DNA from: Deltaproteobacteria bacterium Ga0077550
Lineage (GTDB): Bacteria; Myxococcota_A; Polyangia; Nannocystales; Nannocystaceae
Reading direction: 5' to 3'
DNA: 64,000 bases
Assembly (NCBI GenBank): GCA_001464385.1
Contig: LNFB01000329.1
Coordinates: forward strand, 1 to 64,000
Part shown: positions 9,630 through 18,530 of the stretch, piece by piece
How the letters are laid out: each line of letters starts with the position of its first letter
Numbering within the stretch: position 1 is the first letter of the stretch
Program-made: the position numbers and the translations under genes
Notes under the pieces: model-generated
Seen by the model: the letters and a program-made list of their open reading frames with translations, nothing else
What the model was told of the DNA's origin: nothing
The model's database searches: none

Positions 9630-10268
9630 ATGCGCATTCCAGGCCTCCGTCGCACCGGATTCGCAGCACTTCTGTTGGCGCCACTGCTCGCGGTCTCGGC
9701 GGCCGGATGCGCGAAGCGGCTGCCCTTGACCGAGAAGGAGCTCGAGCGCGTGAAGACGGAGGCCGGCATCCAGCCGCTGCGCGTCTACGTCGGCAAGCGG
9801 GTCTGGGCGATCTCCAAGGAAGCCAACGTCAAGCAGGACTACTCGGTCCAGAAGCGCATCCAGGAGTCGTCGAGCGGCGCCGAGCTGAAGAGCCTCACCA
9901 ACCGCGACACCTCGGGGCTCATCCTCAAGATCGACGAGATCAACGGCGCGCCCGCGCTGTGGGTCACCTTCGAGCCCGAGTACGACAAGCCCGAGGACGC
10001 GATGATCTTCGTGCAGGGCAACGACGGCACCTTCCGCCTCCACTCGGTGCCGACCCGCGCCGGCTACGAGGATCCGCGGGTCTTCCGCGGCGTGAAGTGG
10101 AAGTCGCGCAAGATGAAGGCCGGCAAGATGGCGAGCCTCGCCGAGCCCAACGACGTCCTGCTGGTGAAGAAGGGCAACGGCAAGATCCTGACCGTCGAGC
10201 TGCAGGTCAAGAAGATCATCGACAACCGCACGCGGTCGAAGACGAGGCGCGCGAAGGGCATCGACTAG
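9630..10268 (+). CDS. Hypothetical lipoprotein
   Basis: 212 residues from the ATG at 9630; a GTG at 9621 would add three residues. The signal peptide LRRTGFAALLLAPLLAVS is followed by lipobox AAGC. The mature part is rich in Lys and beta-strand-like (LRVYVGKRVWAISKEA, GLILKIDEINGAPALWVTF) with no recognised domain. It lies 65 bases after the kinase gene on the same strand, so co-transcription is possible. Confidence 0.55.
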   Translation: MRIPGLRRTGFAALLLAPLLAVSAAGCAKRLPLTEKELERVKTEAGIQPLRVYVGKRVWAISKEANVKQDYSVQKRIQESSSGAELKSLTNRDTSGLILKIDEINGAPALWVTFEPEYDKPEDAMIFVQGNDGTFRLHSVPTRAGYEDPRVFRGVKWKSRKMKAGKMASLAEPNDVLLVKKGNGKILTVELQVKKIIDNRTRSKTRRAKGID

Positions 10269-10287
10269 TTCGGCCCGTCGCGGTCGC

Positions 10288-11226
10288 CTACTTCGGCGGC
10301 GCCGACTCGCGCACCGACCCGTGCTCGGCGAGCAACGGGTCCCAGATGCCCGGCTTGGTCACGAGCCCCGCCTTGCCCAGCGCCATCGGCCGCTGCACGT
10401 TGGCGTTGCGGTAGACCTTGGCGGGCTCGTCCGGCTTGGCCGGATCCCTATCCTTGATCACCACCGCCTCGTTCATCACCACGTTGCCGTCGGTGAAGTC
10501 GACCGTCCGCGTCAGCTCGAGACTCCGGATCTGCCCGTTGGGCTGGCTGACCTCGGTGCTGGCGTGCAGCGCGAACTCGGCCGCGCCGACGCAGGTGCCG
10601 TCGTCGAGGACCATGGCCCGCTCCTCGAAGTGCTCGCCGACCGCCGGGAGCAGCCGCATCATCCGATCGCACTTCTTCGGGTTCTCGGGATCGCACACGT
10701 CGCTCTCGACCACGAGGACCTTGTCGGCGCCGATCGACTCGATGCGCATGCGCGCCCGGTTGGCGTGGGCCCGCAGCGCGCCGATCGACCGCACCGCGAT
10801 CCCGCGCTTGGTCCACTCGGTGATCGCGACCGGGCCCAGGGCGTCGCCGTCGTCGAAGTAGCGCGCCTTCACCCACACGAGCTGACGCCCACCGTCGATC
10901 GGCGTGATGAGTAGATCGTCCGGGGTGAGCGCGCGCTCCGGCAGCGCGCGGCCGGTCTCGGCGGCCGCGAGGCAGGCCGAGGTCTCCGGGGGCCGCGGCG
11001 CCTCGACGAGCTTGCCGCTGCAGTCCTTGACGGGCGCGGCGACCAGGCCGGTCTTGCGGTTGTAATTGCGAAGCAGGAACTGGAACCAGATCTCGGGCGG
11101 GAGCTCGCCCTGCTGCGACTCCTCGGCCTCGTCGCCGGCCACCTCGTTGAGACAGATCGGCAGATCGGTGGAGTCCTCGCGCTTGCACGCGAACAGGGCG
11201 AGGGCGAACGGCAGCAGGCGTCTCAC
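10288..11226 (-). CDS. Hypothetical lipoprotein
   Basis: 312 residues from the GTG at 11226. The frame is open to an ATG at 11298, but that would overlap the upstream FHA gene, and the GTG gives the signal peptide RRLLPFALALFAC with a lipobox Cys. Four to six further Cys (CLNE, CSGKL, CLAAAE, CDPENPKKC, CVGAAE) suggest disulphides in the periplasm or at the surface. No domain is recognised. It is convergent with the lipoprotein gene ending at 10268 and lies directly downstream of the T6SS-type FHA gene. Confidence 0.5.
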   Translation of the reverse strand: MRRLLPFALALFACKREDSTDLPICLNEVAGDEAEESQQGELPPEIWFQFLLRNYNRKTGLVAAPVKDCSGKLVEAPRPPETSACLAAAETGRALPERALTPDDLLITPIDGGRQLVWVKARYFDDGDALGPVAITEWTKRGIAVRSIGALRAHANRARMRIESIGADKVLVVESDVCDPENPKKCDRMMRLLPAVGEHFEERAMVLDDGTCVGAAEFALHASTEVSQPNGQIRSLELTRTVDFTDGNVVMNEAVVIKDRDPAKPDEPAKVYRNANVQRPMALGKAGLVTKPGIWDPLLAEHGSVRESAPPK

Positions 11227-11257
11227 GGCGCCGGACTGTAGCACGGCCGCCCGAGCG

Positions 11258-12547
11258 CTACCGGGCCCGGCTGTCGCCGCCGACCTCGGCGTACGCACGC
11301 GCGAACTCGGGGCCGAAGATGGCCTCCGTCAGCAGGCGGTCCGACTCGAGCAGCTCGCGGTGACGCTGGGCGTACTGCTTCCACAACGCGGCGCCCCGCG
11401 TCGGCCACGGGGCGGTGACCGAGCGCTCGATCTCCCCGGGGTCGAGCCGCGCCAGCAGGCCGCGTGCCCCCTCGAGCACACCGTTGATGAGCGCGACCTG
11501 GTGGATCATCAGATCGGCGTACACGCCGACGAGCTCCTGGGTGCGGTGCGAGCCGCCGGTCCAGTCGAGCAGGTACTTCAGCACGTTCTCGGCCGTGCCC
11601 GCGGCGTGCAGCGGCGTGAATTCCTTGATGGTGCGCACGCCCATCTCGTTGCCGAACTGCTCCTGGCCCTTCTGCAGCTCGACGAAGGCCTTGGCGCTCG
11701 CGCGCAGCACATCCTCGACGCACTGCAGGAACCGGGCGGTCTCGTCCGCCGTGCGCGGCGGATCCTCGCCGAAGCGCACCGCCCGGGCGAGCTTCGCCAC
11801 CGGCCCGCTGACGTCGGGCGCCGACGCGGGCGCCCGCAACGGCGCGGTCGTACCGACCCCGGCCTCGGCGAGGAGCGCCTGGAAGTCGGGCTCGTGGGCG
11901 AGCTCCGGGAACTCGCGCTGCATGACCGTCAGCGCGAACTGACGCGTGCCCGTGTCCATGCGCGACAGCGTCTGCTGCACGGCCCCGAGCAGGCCCCGCC
12001 ACGCGCCTCGGTAGCCCTCGACGTGGGGACGCAGCCCGGCGACCGCGTCGTGGATCTCGTGCATCGGCACGTGGGCCGTGCCCGCGGACGCCATGGGGCG
12101 CGGGGCCAACGACGGGGGCCCCGCGCGGCCCGGGTCACCGCTCACGACCTGCCACGCCGCCGTCGGTGCGACCGCGCCCGGGGTGCTCCACTGCGCGTCG
12201 GGGCGCAGATCCGCCGGCGCCGGCGAGCGCGTGTTCGTCGCGGGTCCCCGCGACATCCGCAGCTCGAGCTTGCCGATCGTCACCGACAGGAGCTCACCGA
12301 TCTCGACCGGCTCGCCCGCCTGCACGCGTCGACCGTCGAGCAGCGTGCCGTTGGTCGAGCCGAGATCGAAGAACCGCGCGGACTCGTCATCGAAGCGGAT
12401 GACCGCGTGCCACCCGGAGACGAACGCGAACGGCAACGAGAGATCGTTGAGGGGGTTCCGCCCGATCCGCACCGGGGAGTTCGCGAACTTGTACTCCGAT
12501 GTAGTGCCGGTCTCGGCGTCGAACACCGTGATCGAGAGGGCCGCCAT
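11258..12547 (-). CDS. FHA protein with T6SS TagH-like C-terminal domain
   Basis: 429 residues from the ATG at 12547. The N-terminal FHA domain (about 1-100) shows RIGRNPLNDLSL, SGWHAVIRFDD and DLGSTNGTLLDGR. A Pro/Ala linker follows. The C-terminal half (about 250-425) has the pattern of T6SS-associated FHA proteins (TagH/Fha): AFVELQKGQEQFGNEMGVRT, HQVALINGVLEGARGLLARL and FGPEFARAYAEVGG. Family members post-translationally activate T6SS by binding a phosphorylated partner. It is separated from the T6SS structural genes at 57776-64000 by the whole photosynthesis cluster. Confidence 0.75.
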   Translation of the reverse strand: MAALSITVFDAETGTTSEYKFANSPVRIGRNPLNDLSLPFAFVSGWHAVIRFDDESARFFDLGSTNGTLLDGRRVQAGEPVEIGELLSVTIGKLELRMSRGPATNTRSPAPADLRPDAQWSTPGAVAPTAAWQVVSGDPGRAGPPSLAPRPMASAGTAHVPMHEIHDAVAGLRPHVEGYRGAWRGLLGAVQQTLSRMDTGTRQFALTVMQREFPELAHEPDFQALLAEAGVGTTAPLRAPASAPDVSGPVAKLARAVRFGEDPPRTADETARFLQCVEDVLRASAKAFVELQKGQEQFGNEMGVRTIKEFTPLHAAGTAENVLKYLLDWTGGSHRTQELVGVYADLMIHQVALINGVLEGARGLLARLDPGEIERSVTAPWPTRGAALWKQYAQRHRELLESDRLLTEAIFGPEFARAYAEVGGDSRAR

Positions 12548-12698
12548 TGCGCTCGCCGCGAGGGTAGCACGCGCAGCACACTTCTCGGCACCTCGCGCCC
12601 CCTGCGCCCGAACGACTCGCCGAACGTCTCGACGGGGGCCTTCGACGGGGGTGGTTTCGTGCACGCCGTGGTAGAGTCGCCGTGGAACCACGCGCGCT

Positions 12699-14489
12699 TT
12701 GTCTGGGCCGAGGACCACCGATCTCTCGAGTTCGAGCCGGACTGCGGCTCGCCGCGGCCCGCTCGCCCTCGTGCGCACGGGCGCCGAGGACGGGGCTCCG
12801 CCGGTGGCCCCGGTGCCCGACGAGCTCAGCCTGCGCGTCCTGCTCCCGCTCATCCGCTACATCCGCAATCAGTTCGGCGAGCAGGCGGCCGAGCGGCTCG
12901 CCCGCGAGGCGGGCATCGAGATCTCCGCGTTCGGGCGCGCCAACAGCTGGACGTCGCACGAGCGGTTCGAGCGGCTGCTCGCCGGGGCCCGCGCCCTGAT
13001 GTCCACCGATCAGGAGTTCATGCGCGCGTGCACGCACGACATGATGCGGGTCTACGGGCCGATGATGCTCGTGCTCCGCTGCGTGTCGCTCGGCCGCGCG
13101 TATCGGATGATGGCGGGCACTGCCCACCTCGTGACGCGCATCAGCCGGTACGACGTACCGCAGCCGACGCGCACCTCGATCCGCCTGCGCTACACCTCGT
13201 CGCGCGACGAGAGCCGACTGATGTGCCTGTCGCGACAGGCACAGCTCCGCGCCGGCCCCACGTTGTACTGGGGCATGGCGCCCGCGGCCCTCGAGGAGCA
13301 CGCGTGCATCGCCCACGGCGACGGCTCGTGCGAGTACACCCTGCGCTGGTACGAGCCGGTGCGCTATCGCGGCCCGCTGTTCGGCGCGCTCGCAGGCCTC
13401 GCGCTGGCGTTCGTGCTGCCGCCGGTGGCGTGGGCCGCATCGTGGCTGGTGTCCGCGGTGTGCGGCGGCGCGGGCCTCCTGTTCGGCCTGCTCGCCGAGC
13501 AGCGCCGCCTGGTCGCGGACCACCTCCGGTTCGCCGACGAGACCAACCGCGAGCTCGAGCACCTCGCGACCGCGCACGCCCGCGCCGTCGACGAGGTCCT
13601 CGCGCTGCACCAACGCGAGCGGCAGTGGAGCGAGCAGCGCGAGGCGGCGATCGAGGAGCGCTCCGCTCGGCTCGACGCGGTGGTCGAGCGGCTGCAGGAG
13701 CGATCCGAGCCCCGACGGGACAAGCTCCGCAACCTCTCGCACGACATCAACAACCCCCTGGCCGTGTTGATGGGCATCGCGGGCCACCTGCGGCGCCGCG
13801 CCGACGACCCGGCGGAGATCGAGGAATCGGCGCAGACCCTCGAGACCGCGGTCGCCCAGCTCTCGGGCCTCGTCCGCGAGCTGGCGTCGATCGTCTCCGA
13901 AGAACCCGCGGTCCCGTTCGAGCCGACGGCGATCGACGTCGGCGAGCTCACCGATCGCCTGCGCCGCCAGCTCCGCGCCACCGTCGTCGCCCGCGACATC
14001 CGCGTGACGGTGTTCCAGACCCGCGAGGCGCCGCGGGAGATCCGGGCGGTCGTCCCGACGCTCGAGCGCGTCGTCGACAACATCCTCACCAACGCGGCGA
14101 AGTACACCGAGCGCGGCAGCATCGTCGTCGAGGTCGGCGGCACGCCGGGCTACCTGCTCGTGAAGGTCTCGGATACCGGCCGCGGCATCGGCCCCGAGCG
14201 ACTCGAGCAGGTGATGCAGACCGGCGGCCCGGATCCCAACCCGCCCAAGGGCGGCAGCCAGGGCGCCGGGCTCGGCATCGTCGCGCGCCTGCTCGACACC
14301 CTGGGCGGACGCCTCGAGATCATGAGCGAGCCGGATCAGGGCACCACGCTGTGGGTCTACATCCCCACCGAACCGCCCGAACGCACCGACCGACCGCGCG
14401 ACCCCGAGTCGCTCGCGGGGGTGATGGAACGCATCGTGCGCGTCCGCGCGAAGCCCACGTCGGGAGGCAGCCGTGGTGGTGCCGAGTGA
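12699..14489 (+). CDS. Membrane histidine kinase with V4R/HNOBA-like sensor
   Basis: Up to 596 residues from a TTG at 12699; GTG codons at 12771 and about 12801-12810 are equally possible starts, as the recognisable part begins near LLPLIRYIRNQ. The N-terminal domain ends EHACIAHGDGSCEYTLRW, typical of small-molecule sensor domains found before cyclases and kinases. Two adjacent membrane spans (about 228-270) and a coiled coil (about 280-345) follow. The HisKA box is LRNLSHDINNPLAVLMG, and the ATPase domain has DNILTNAAKYTE and DTGRGIG. No response regulator gene is adjacent. The stop overlaps the start of the ThDP enzyme gene. Confidence 0.8.
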   Translation: MSGPRTTDLSSSSRTAARRGPLALVRTGAEDGAPPVAPVPDELSLRVLLPLIRYIRNQFGEQAAERLAREAGIEISAFGRANSWTSHERFERLLAGARALMSTDQEFMRACTHDMMRVYGPMMLVLRCVSLGRAYRMMAGTAHLVTRISRYDVPQPTRTSIRLRYTSSRDESRLMCLSRQAQLRAGPTLYWGMAPAALEEHACIAHGDGSCEYTLRWYEPVRYRGPLFGALAGLALAFVLPPVAWAASWLVSAVCGGAGLLFGLLAEQRRLVADHLRFADETNRELEHLATAHARAVDEVLALHQRERQWSEQREAAIEERSARLDAVVERLQERSEPRRDKLRNLSHDINNPLAVLMGIAGHLRRRADDPAEIEESAQTLETAVAQLSGLVRELASIVSEEPAVPFEPTAIDVGELTDRLRRQLRATVVARDIRVTVFQTREAPREIRAVVPTLERVVDNILTNAAKYTERGSIVVEVGGTPGYLLVKVSDTGRGIGPERLEQVMQTGGPDPNPPKGGSQGAGLGIVARLLDTLGGRLEIMSEPDQGTTLWVYIPTEPPERTDRPRDPESLAGVMERIVRVRAKPTSGGSRGGAE

Positions 14490-16209
14490 AGCACCGCAGG
14501 CGACGATGGCCGACGTGTTCCTGCACTACCTGCGGGCCGAGGGCGCGCGCGTCGTGTTCGGCGTGCCCGGTGGCCTGCTCCATCCGTTCTTCTCCGCGGT
14601 CGAGCGCGACCCCGCCTTTCGCCTGATCGTCGCGCGCCACGAGTGCGGCGCCGCGTTCATGGCCGACGGCTTCGCGCGCGTGGGCGGGCCGCTGGCCGTG
14701 TGCGCCGGCACCTCCGGACCGGGCGCGACCAACCTGCTCACGGGCGTCGCGGTCGCCTACTCCGACGGTGTGCCGATGCTGGTCGTGACCGGACAGGCGC
14801 CCTCGCACGCCCTGGGCAAGGGCGCCGCCCAGGAGACGCCGCCCGAGGACATCGACATCGTCGCGATGTTCAAGCCGATCACGAAGTACTCGACGATGAT
14901 CCCCGGGCCGGCTCGGCTCGCGCACCACCTGCGACGCGCGCTGCGGCTGGCGCTCACGGGACGCCCCGGGCCGGTGCACCTCAACGTCCCGGTCGACTTC
15001 TGGGATCGACCCGCGGTCGAGGACTGGTTCGAGCCCGCGACGTACCGACCCGCGTACGAGCTGTTCGATCGCCGCGCGGTGAATGCCGCGTCGCGCCGCC
15101 TGCTCGGCGCGCGCCACCCGGTGATCCTGGTCGGCTCGGGGGCCGCGACCGCGTCGGCGGCCGAGCACGTGCGATCGCTGGCCGAGCTGCTGCCCGCCCG
15201 CGTCGCGACCACGCCGCGGGCCAAGGGCGTCTTCCCCGAGGACCACCCGCTGTCGCTGGGCGTGATGGGGATCGCCGGGCACGCGGCGGCGCGCACCGTG
15301 TTGCTGTCCGACGAGGTCGACGTGCTACTGACCGTCGGCGCCTCGCTCAACGAGACGACCACGCTCAACTGGCACCCCGACTTCCGCCCCAGCGAGGCGC
15401 TGATCCAGATCGACATCTCGGCGGATCGCATCGCCCGCAACTACCCCGTCGACGTGGCGCTCGTGGGCGACGCGCAGACCATCGCGATCGAGCTCATCTA
15501 CCACATCCACCGCCTGCTCCGCGACGGCGAGGTCCCGGCGTCGCTGTGGCGCGGCGCGCCCGAGATCGACCACGGCCACGGCTTCTACGACTCGCCCGAC
15601 CTGCGGCAGTCGATGGCGCGGCCGATCACGCCGCAGCGGTGGCGGGTCGAGCTCGGCGAGCACCTGCCCCCCGACGCGATCGTGTTCTCCGACATCGGCG
15701 GGCACATGCTCTTCAACGTCCACGATCTCTGCATCCGCGACGGCCAGCAGTTCATGCTGAACCTCGGCTTCGGATCGATGGGCCACGGCACGGCGGCGCC
15801 GATGGGCGCAGCGCTGGCCGGCGACCGCCCGATCATCGCGATCATCGGCGACGCCTGCTTCGCGATGCAGGGCATGGAACTGCTGACCGCGGTCGAGTAC
15901 GACATCCCGGTCGTGTGGATCGTCGAGAACAACCAGATGCACGGCATCACCTGGTTCGGCAGCCAGCTGGTCGGCGACGGCACGCCGATGGAGGCCGTGC
16001 GCAACCGCCACCCCGTCGAGATCGCGTCGATCGCCCGCGCCATGGGGCTGCACTCGGCGGTCGTCGATGCGCCGGGACAGATCGGTCCCGCGCTGGTCGA
16101 GGCCCTCGCCAGCGGCCGCCCGGCGGTGATCGAGGTCCGGGTCGCCACCAATGTCGCGCCGCCCCTGGGCCCGCGCGCCCAGGTCATCGCCGGGTTCCGC
16201 GACCGATGA
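14473..16209 (+). CDS. Thiamine-diphosphate enzyme (acetolactate synthase-like)
   Basis: 578 residues from a GTG (ATG at 14506 is an alternative). It has the three-domain layout of ThDP-dependent decarboxylases and synthases. The catalytic Glu is near residue 57 in ARHECGAAFMADGFARV, followed by SGPGATNLLTGVAVAYSD, and the ThDP/Mg motif is GDACFAMQGMEL through VENNQ (about 457-487). Family members include acetolactate synthase, oxalyl-CoA decarboxylase and glyoxylate carboligase, and the exact substrate is not readable. It is followed by two citrate-synthase-like genes with ATGA-type overlaps, so it may supply or use an acyl intermediate in the same pathway. Confidence 0.8.
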   Translation: MVVPSEAPQATMADVFLHYLRAEGARVVFGVPGGLLHPFFSAVERDPAFRLIVARHECGAAFMADGFARVGGPLAVCAGTSGPGATNLLTGVAVAYSDGVPMLVVTGQAPSHALGKGAAQETPPEDIDIVAMFKPITKYSTMIPGPARLAHHLRRALRLALTGRPGPVHLNVPVDFWDRPAVEDWFEPATYRPAYELFDRRAVNAASRRLLGARHPVILVGSGAATASAAEHVRSLAELLPARVATTPRAKGVFPEDHPLSLGVMGIAGHAAARTVLLSDEVDVLLTVGASLNETTTLNWHPDFRPSEALIQIDISADRIARNYPVDVALVGDAQTIAIELIYHIHRLLRDGEVPASLWRGAPEIDHGHGFYDSPDLRQSMARPITPQRWRVELGEHLPPDAIVFSDIGGHMLFNVHDLCIRDGQQFMLNLGFGSMGHGTAAPMGAALAGDRPIIAIIGDACFAMQGMELLTAVEYDIPVVWIVENNQMHGITWFGSQLVGDGTPMEAVRNRHPVEIASIARAMGLHSAVVDAPGQIGPALVEALASGRPAVIEVRVATNVAPPLGPRAQVIAGFRDR

Positions 16210-16916
16210 GTCACGCTCGCCCCAGCGGGCCCGTGGAGGACGGCGCCTGGCCGACGACGCTCGAGGCCCACGTCGTCGATCCCGGGCCGCCGGTGCGGAT
16301 CCACGGCTACGACGCGCGCGAGGACCTCGCGCGGCACCACTCCCCCGCCGAGATCACGCTGCTCACGTATACCGGCGAGCTCCCCGACGCGCGGGCCGTC
16401 CGGCTCTACGAGTTCGCGGTGGCGCTGCTCGCCCCGGTCGCGATCACGGCGGCGTCGGCCCATGCCGCCGTGCTCGCCCGATTGCTGGCGGCGCCGGACG
16501 CCAACGTGGTCGCGATCGCGGCCACCCTCGCGGCCGAGCATGCCGAGCAGCTCGTCGGCGACCACGCGCGATGGCTCGCGTGGTGCGTCGAGCCGAGCGG
16601 TGACCCGCCGGGGGAGGCCGTCGCGCGACCTGACGATGACGCCGCGCGGCTGGCCCGCGCCGCGCTCGAGGGGATGGGCATCGAGTTGGGGGCGATCCTC
16701 GGCGCTCGACCGAGCACCACCGCCACGGCGCTCGCCCTGCTGCAGGCGGCGGGGATACGCGACGGCCTGCACATGATCGCGATCGTGGTGCAGGCCGGGC
16801 TGCCGTGCATCATCGCCGAGGCGCAGCGGCACACCCCGCGGCGCCTCGCCGAGTACCCCATCGCCGTTCCCGCGTTCGACTACACGGAGGACCACCCCGA
16901 GGGCAACGATGTCTGA
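16206..16916 (+). CDS. Short citrate synthase-like protein 1
   Basis: 236 residues; the ATG overlaps the upstream stop (ATGA). The N-terminus RIHGYDAREDLARHH then AEITLLTYTGELP matches the start of citrate/methylcitrate synthases. The C-terminus (IIAEAQRHTPRRLAEYPIAV) resembles the citrate synthase tail. It is far shorter than the usual 370-430 residues, nearer to citryl-CoA lyase-like proteins. It is paired with a second paralogue immediately downstream, so a heteromeric enzyme is likely. The reaction is unknown. Confidence 0.55.
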   Translation: MSHARPSGPVEDGAWPTTLEAHVVDPGPPVRIHGYDAREDLARHHSPAEITLLTYTGELPDARAVRLYEFAVALLAPVAITAASAHAAVLARLLAAPDANVVAIAATLAAEHAEQLVGDHARWLAWCVEPSGDPPGEAVARPDDDAARLARAALEGMGIELGAILGARPSTTATALALLQAAGIRDGLHMIAIVVQAGLPCIIAEAQRHTPRRLAEYPIAVPAFDYTEDHPEGNDV

Positions 16917-17706
16917 GCGCGACCCGACGCGGCTGCCGACGCGCGTCGGCCATGCAGAGCACGGCGACAACCGCTTCCGTGGCCGCAGCGTCCGCGACGA
17001 GCTCACGGGCGCCCTGCCCTATTGGAGCCTGCTCTCGGTCGCGGTGGGGCATCGCCCGCTCGCCGTGGACGAGTGCGACCTGCTCGACGCGCTGTCGGTC
17101 GCGGCGTGCGCCGCCGATCCGCGCATCTGGCCGCTCAAGGCGGTGCGCCTGGGCAGCGCCGCGGGCAGCGCGACGCTGGGCATGTGCGCCGGCCTCCTCG
17201 TCACCGACGGCGTGCACGGACCCCGCAACACCACCGACGCCGCGCAGCTGTTCGAGACCCTCCGCGCGCGCCTCGGCGACGACGACGGCGACGACGCCCT
17301 CGCCGCCGCGCTCGAGCCCGAGCTCGCGGCGCGCATCCTGCCCCTGCCCGGCTTCGGCGTCGCGGCGCGGCCCCTCGACGAGCGCGTCACCGCGTTCGAT
17401 GCCTGGTACGCCCGCGACGGCCGAGCGCTCGGCCCGACGTGGACGCTGATGCGGCGCGTCGAGGCGCTGCTCGTCGCGCGACGGCGGACACCGGTCAACA
17501 TCACCGGCGCGACCGCGGCCCTGCTGCTCGACCTCGGCTTCACGCCCGCGCAGGTGCACCTGCCGGCGCTGTTCGTCGCGATGCCCAACTTCGTGGCGAA
17601 CGCGGCGGAGGGCGCCGAGCAGGCGCCAGCGGTGCTGCGCGAGCTGCCGCGCGCGGTGGTGCGCTACGTCGGCAGGCCGCCGCGTCGCAGCCCGCGATCG
17701 AGATAG
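16909..17706 (+). CDS. Short citrate synthase-like protein 2, His-loop altered
   Basis: 265 residues, overlapping the previous gene by 8 bases. The segment DGVHGPRNTTDAAQLF aligns with the citrate synthase GPLHGGAN helix and keeps its His. The canonical PGFGH loop reads LPGFGVAARPLDER here, so the second catalytic His is replaced by Val. The C-terminus (NITGATAALLLDLGFTP) matches the NVDFYSG/LG region of the family. Loss of the His argues against ordinary citrate synthase activity. It is convergent with puhE, and the left edge of the photosynthesis cluster falls just after it. Confidence 0.55.
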   Translation: MSERDPTRLPTRVGHAEHGDNRFRGRSVRDELTGALPYWSLLSVAVGHRPLAVDECDLLDALSVAACAADPRIWPLKAVRLGSAAGSATLGMCAGLLVTDGVHGPRNTTDAAQLFETLRARLGDDDGDDALAAALEPELAARILPLPGFGVAARPLDERVTAFDAWYARDGRALGPTWTLMRRVEALLVARRRTPVNITGATAALLLDLGFTPAQVHLPALFVAMPNFVANAAEGAEQAPAVLRELPRAVVRYVGRPPRRSPRSR

Positions 17707-17719
17707 CCGCGACCCCACG

Positions 17720-18526
17720 TCACCGTACGTCGCCGCGCCGAAGCACCACGGCATCCCCCAGCTCGCGGCCGTCGGCACGGATCACCCAGCGCCACAGCAG
17801 CGCGTCCGGCAGCGGCACCGCGAGGAACACGTGCTCGAGCATCCCGAGGCCGAGCATGGTCGCGATCAGTGTGGCCTGCAGCGCGCCGAAGCGGCCGACG
17901 TCGGTCGAGAGCACGGCCCCCACGGCGGCGTACAGCGCGACCGCGCTCGCGCCGAGCGAGAGCATCATCAGGGGATTGAAGCGTCGGCGCCGGAAGTAGC
18001 TCGTCAGGTAGCGCAGGTGCGCCGGCACGAACTCCTCGGAGATGTTGCGGACCCCCGAGAAGACGTTGAGCTTCGCCGACAGCCGCATCGCCCAGAGCAC
18101 GGCGAAGACGCCCGTCGCCACCTGATTCGGCGCGCCCCAGGTCGCGGCCACCAGGGCGACCAGCGTCGCGGCCAGGGCGAGCTCGTGGTGGATGACGGTC
18201 GCCGTGGCCTCGCGGAAGCGGGCCCAGCCCGCGAGCCCGTCGCGGCACGGTTCTTTGCGCGGGCCCGACACCGCGCCGAGCAGGAACGCGGCCTCGTGCC
18301 ACCCCCACAGCGACAGCGCGGCCGCGAAGCCCACGTAGGCGCCGGCGGTGGTCGGCAGCTCGCTCGCCCGCAGCGCCGCCCAGCCGCCGAGCAGGGCGAG
18401 CGCGCTGAAGACCGCGAGGCTCGTGCGGTGGGTCCGCGTCGGCAACCACACGACGCGGAGCACGACGCCGGTGCTGAGCCACCAGGCGCCGACGACCACC
18501 AGCACCGCGAGCGCGCAGTCGTTCAT
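17720..18526 (-). CDS. puhE: PuhE, photosynthetic complex assembly protein
   Basis: 268 residues with about seven membrane spans. The conserved block AKLNVFSGVRNISEEFVP followed by HLRYLTSYFRRR is characteristic of PuhE (DUF3623), which in purple bacteria modulates reaction-centre and LH1 accumulation. It is the last gene of the bchF-to-puhE superoperon and lies directly after acsF, exactly the order seen in Proteobacteria. It ends 13 bases from the convergent citrate-synthase-like gene, marking the left edge of the cluster. Confidence 0.9.
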   Translation of the reverse strand: MNDCALAVLVVVGAWWLSTGVVLRVVWLPTRTHRTSLAVFSALALLGGWAALRASELPTTAGAYVGFAAALSLWGWHEAAFLLGAVSGPRKEPCRDGLAGWARFREATATVIHHELALAATLVALVAATWGAPNQVATGVFAVLWAMRLSAKLNVFSGVRNISEEFVPAHLRYLTSYFRRRRFNPLMMLSLGASAVALYAAVGAVLSTDVGRFGALQATLIATMLGLGMLEHVFLAVPLPDALLWRWVIRADGRELGDAVVLRRGDVR

Positions 18527-18530
18527 CGCA

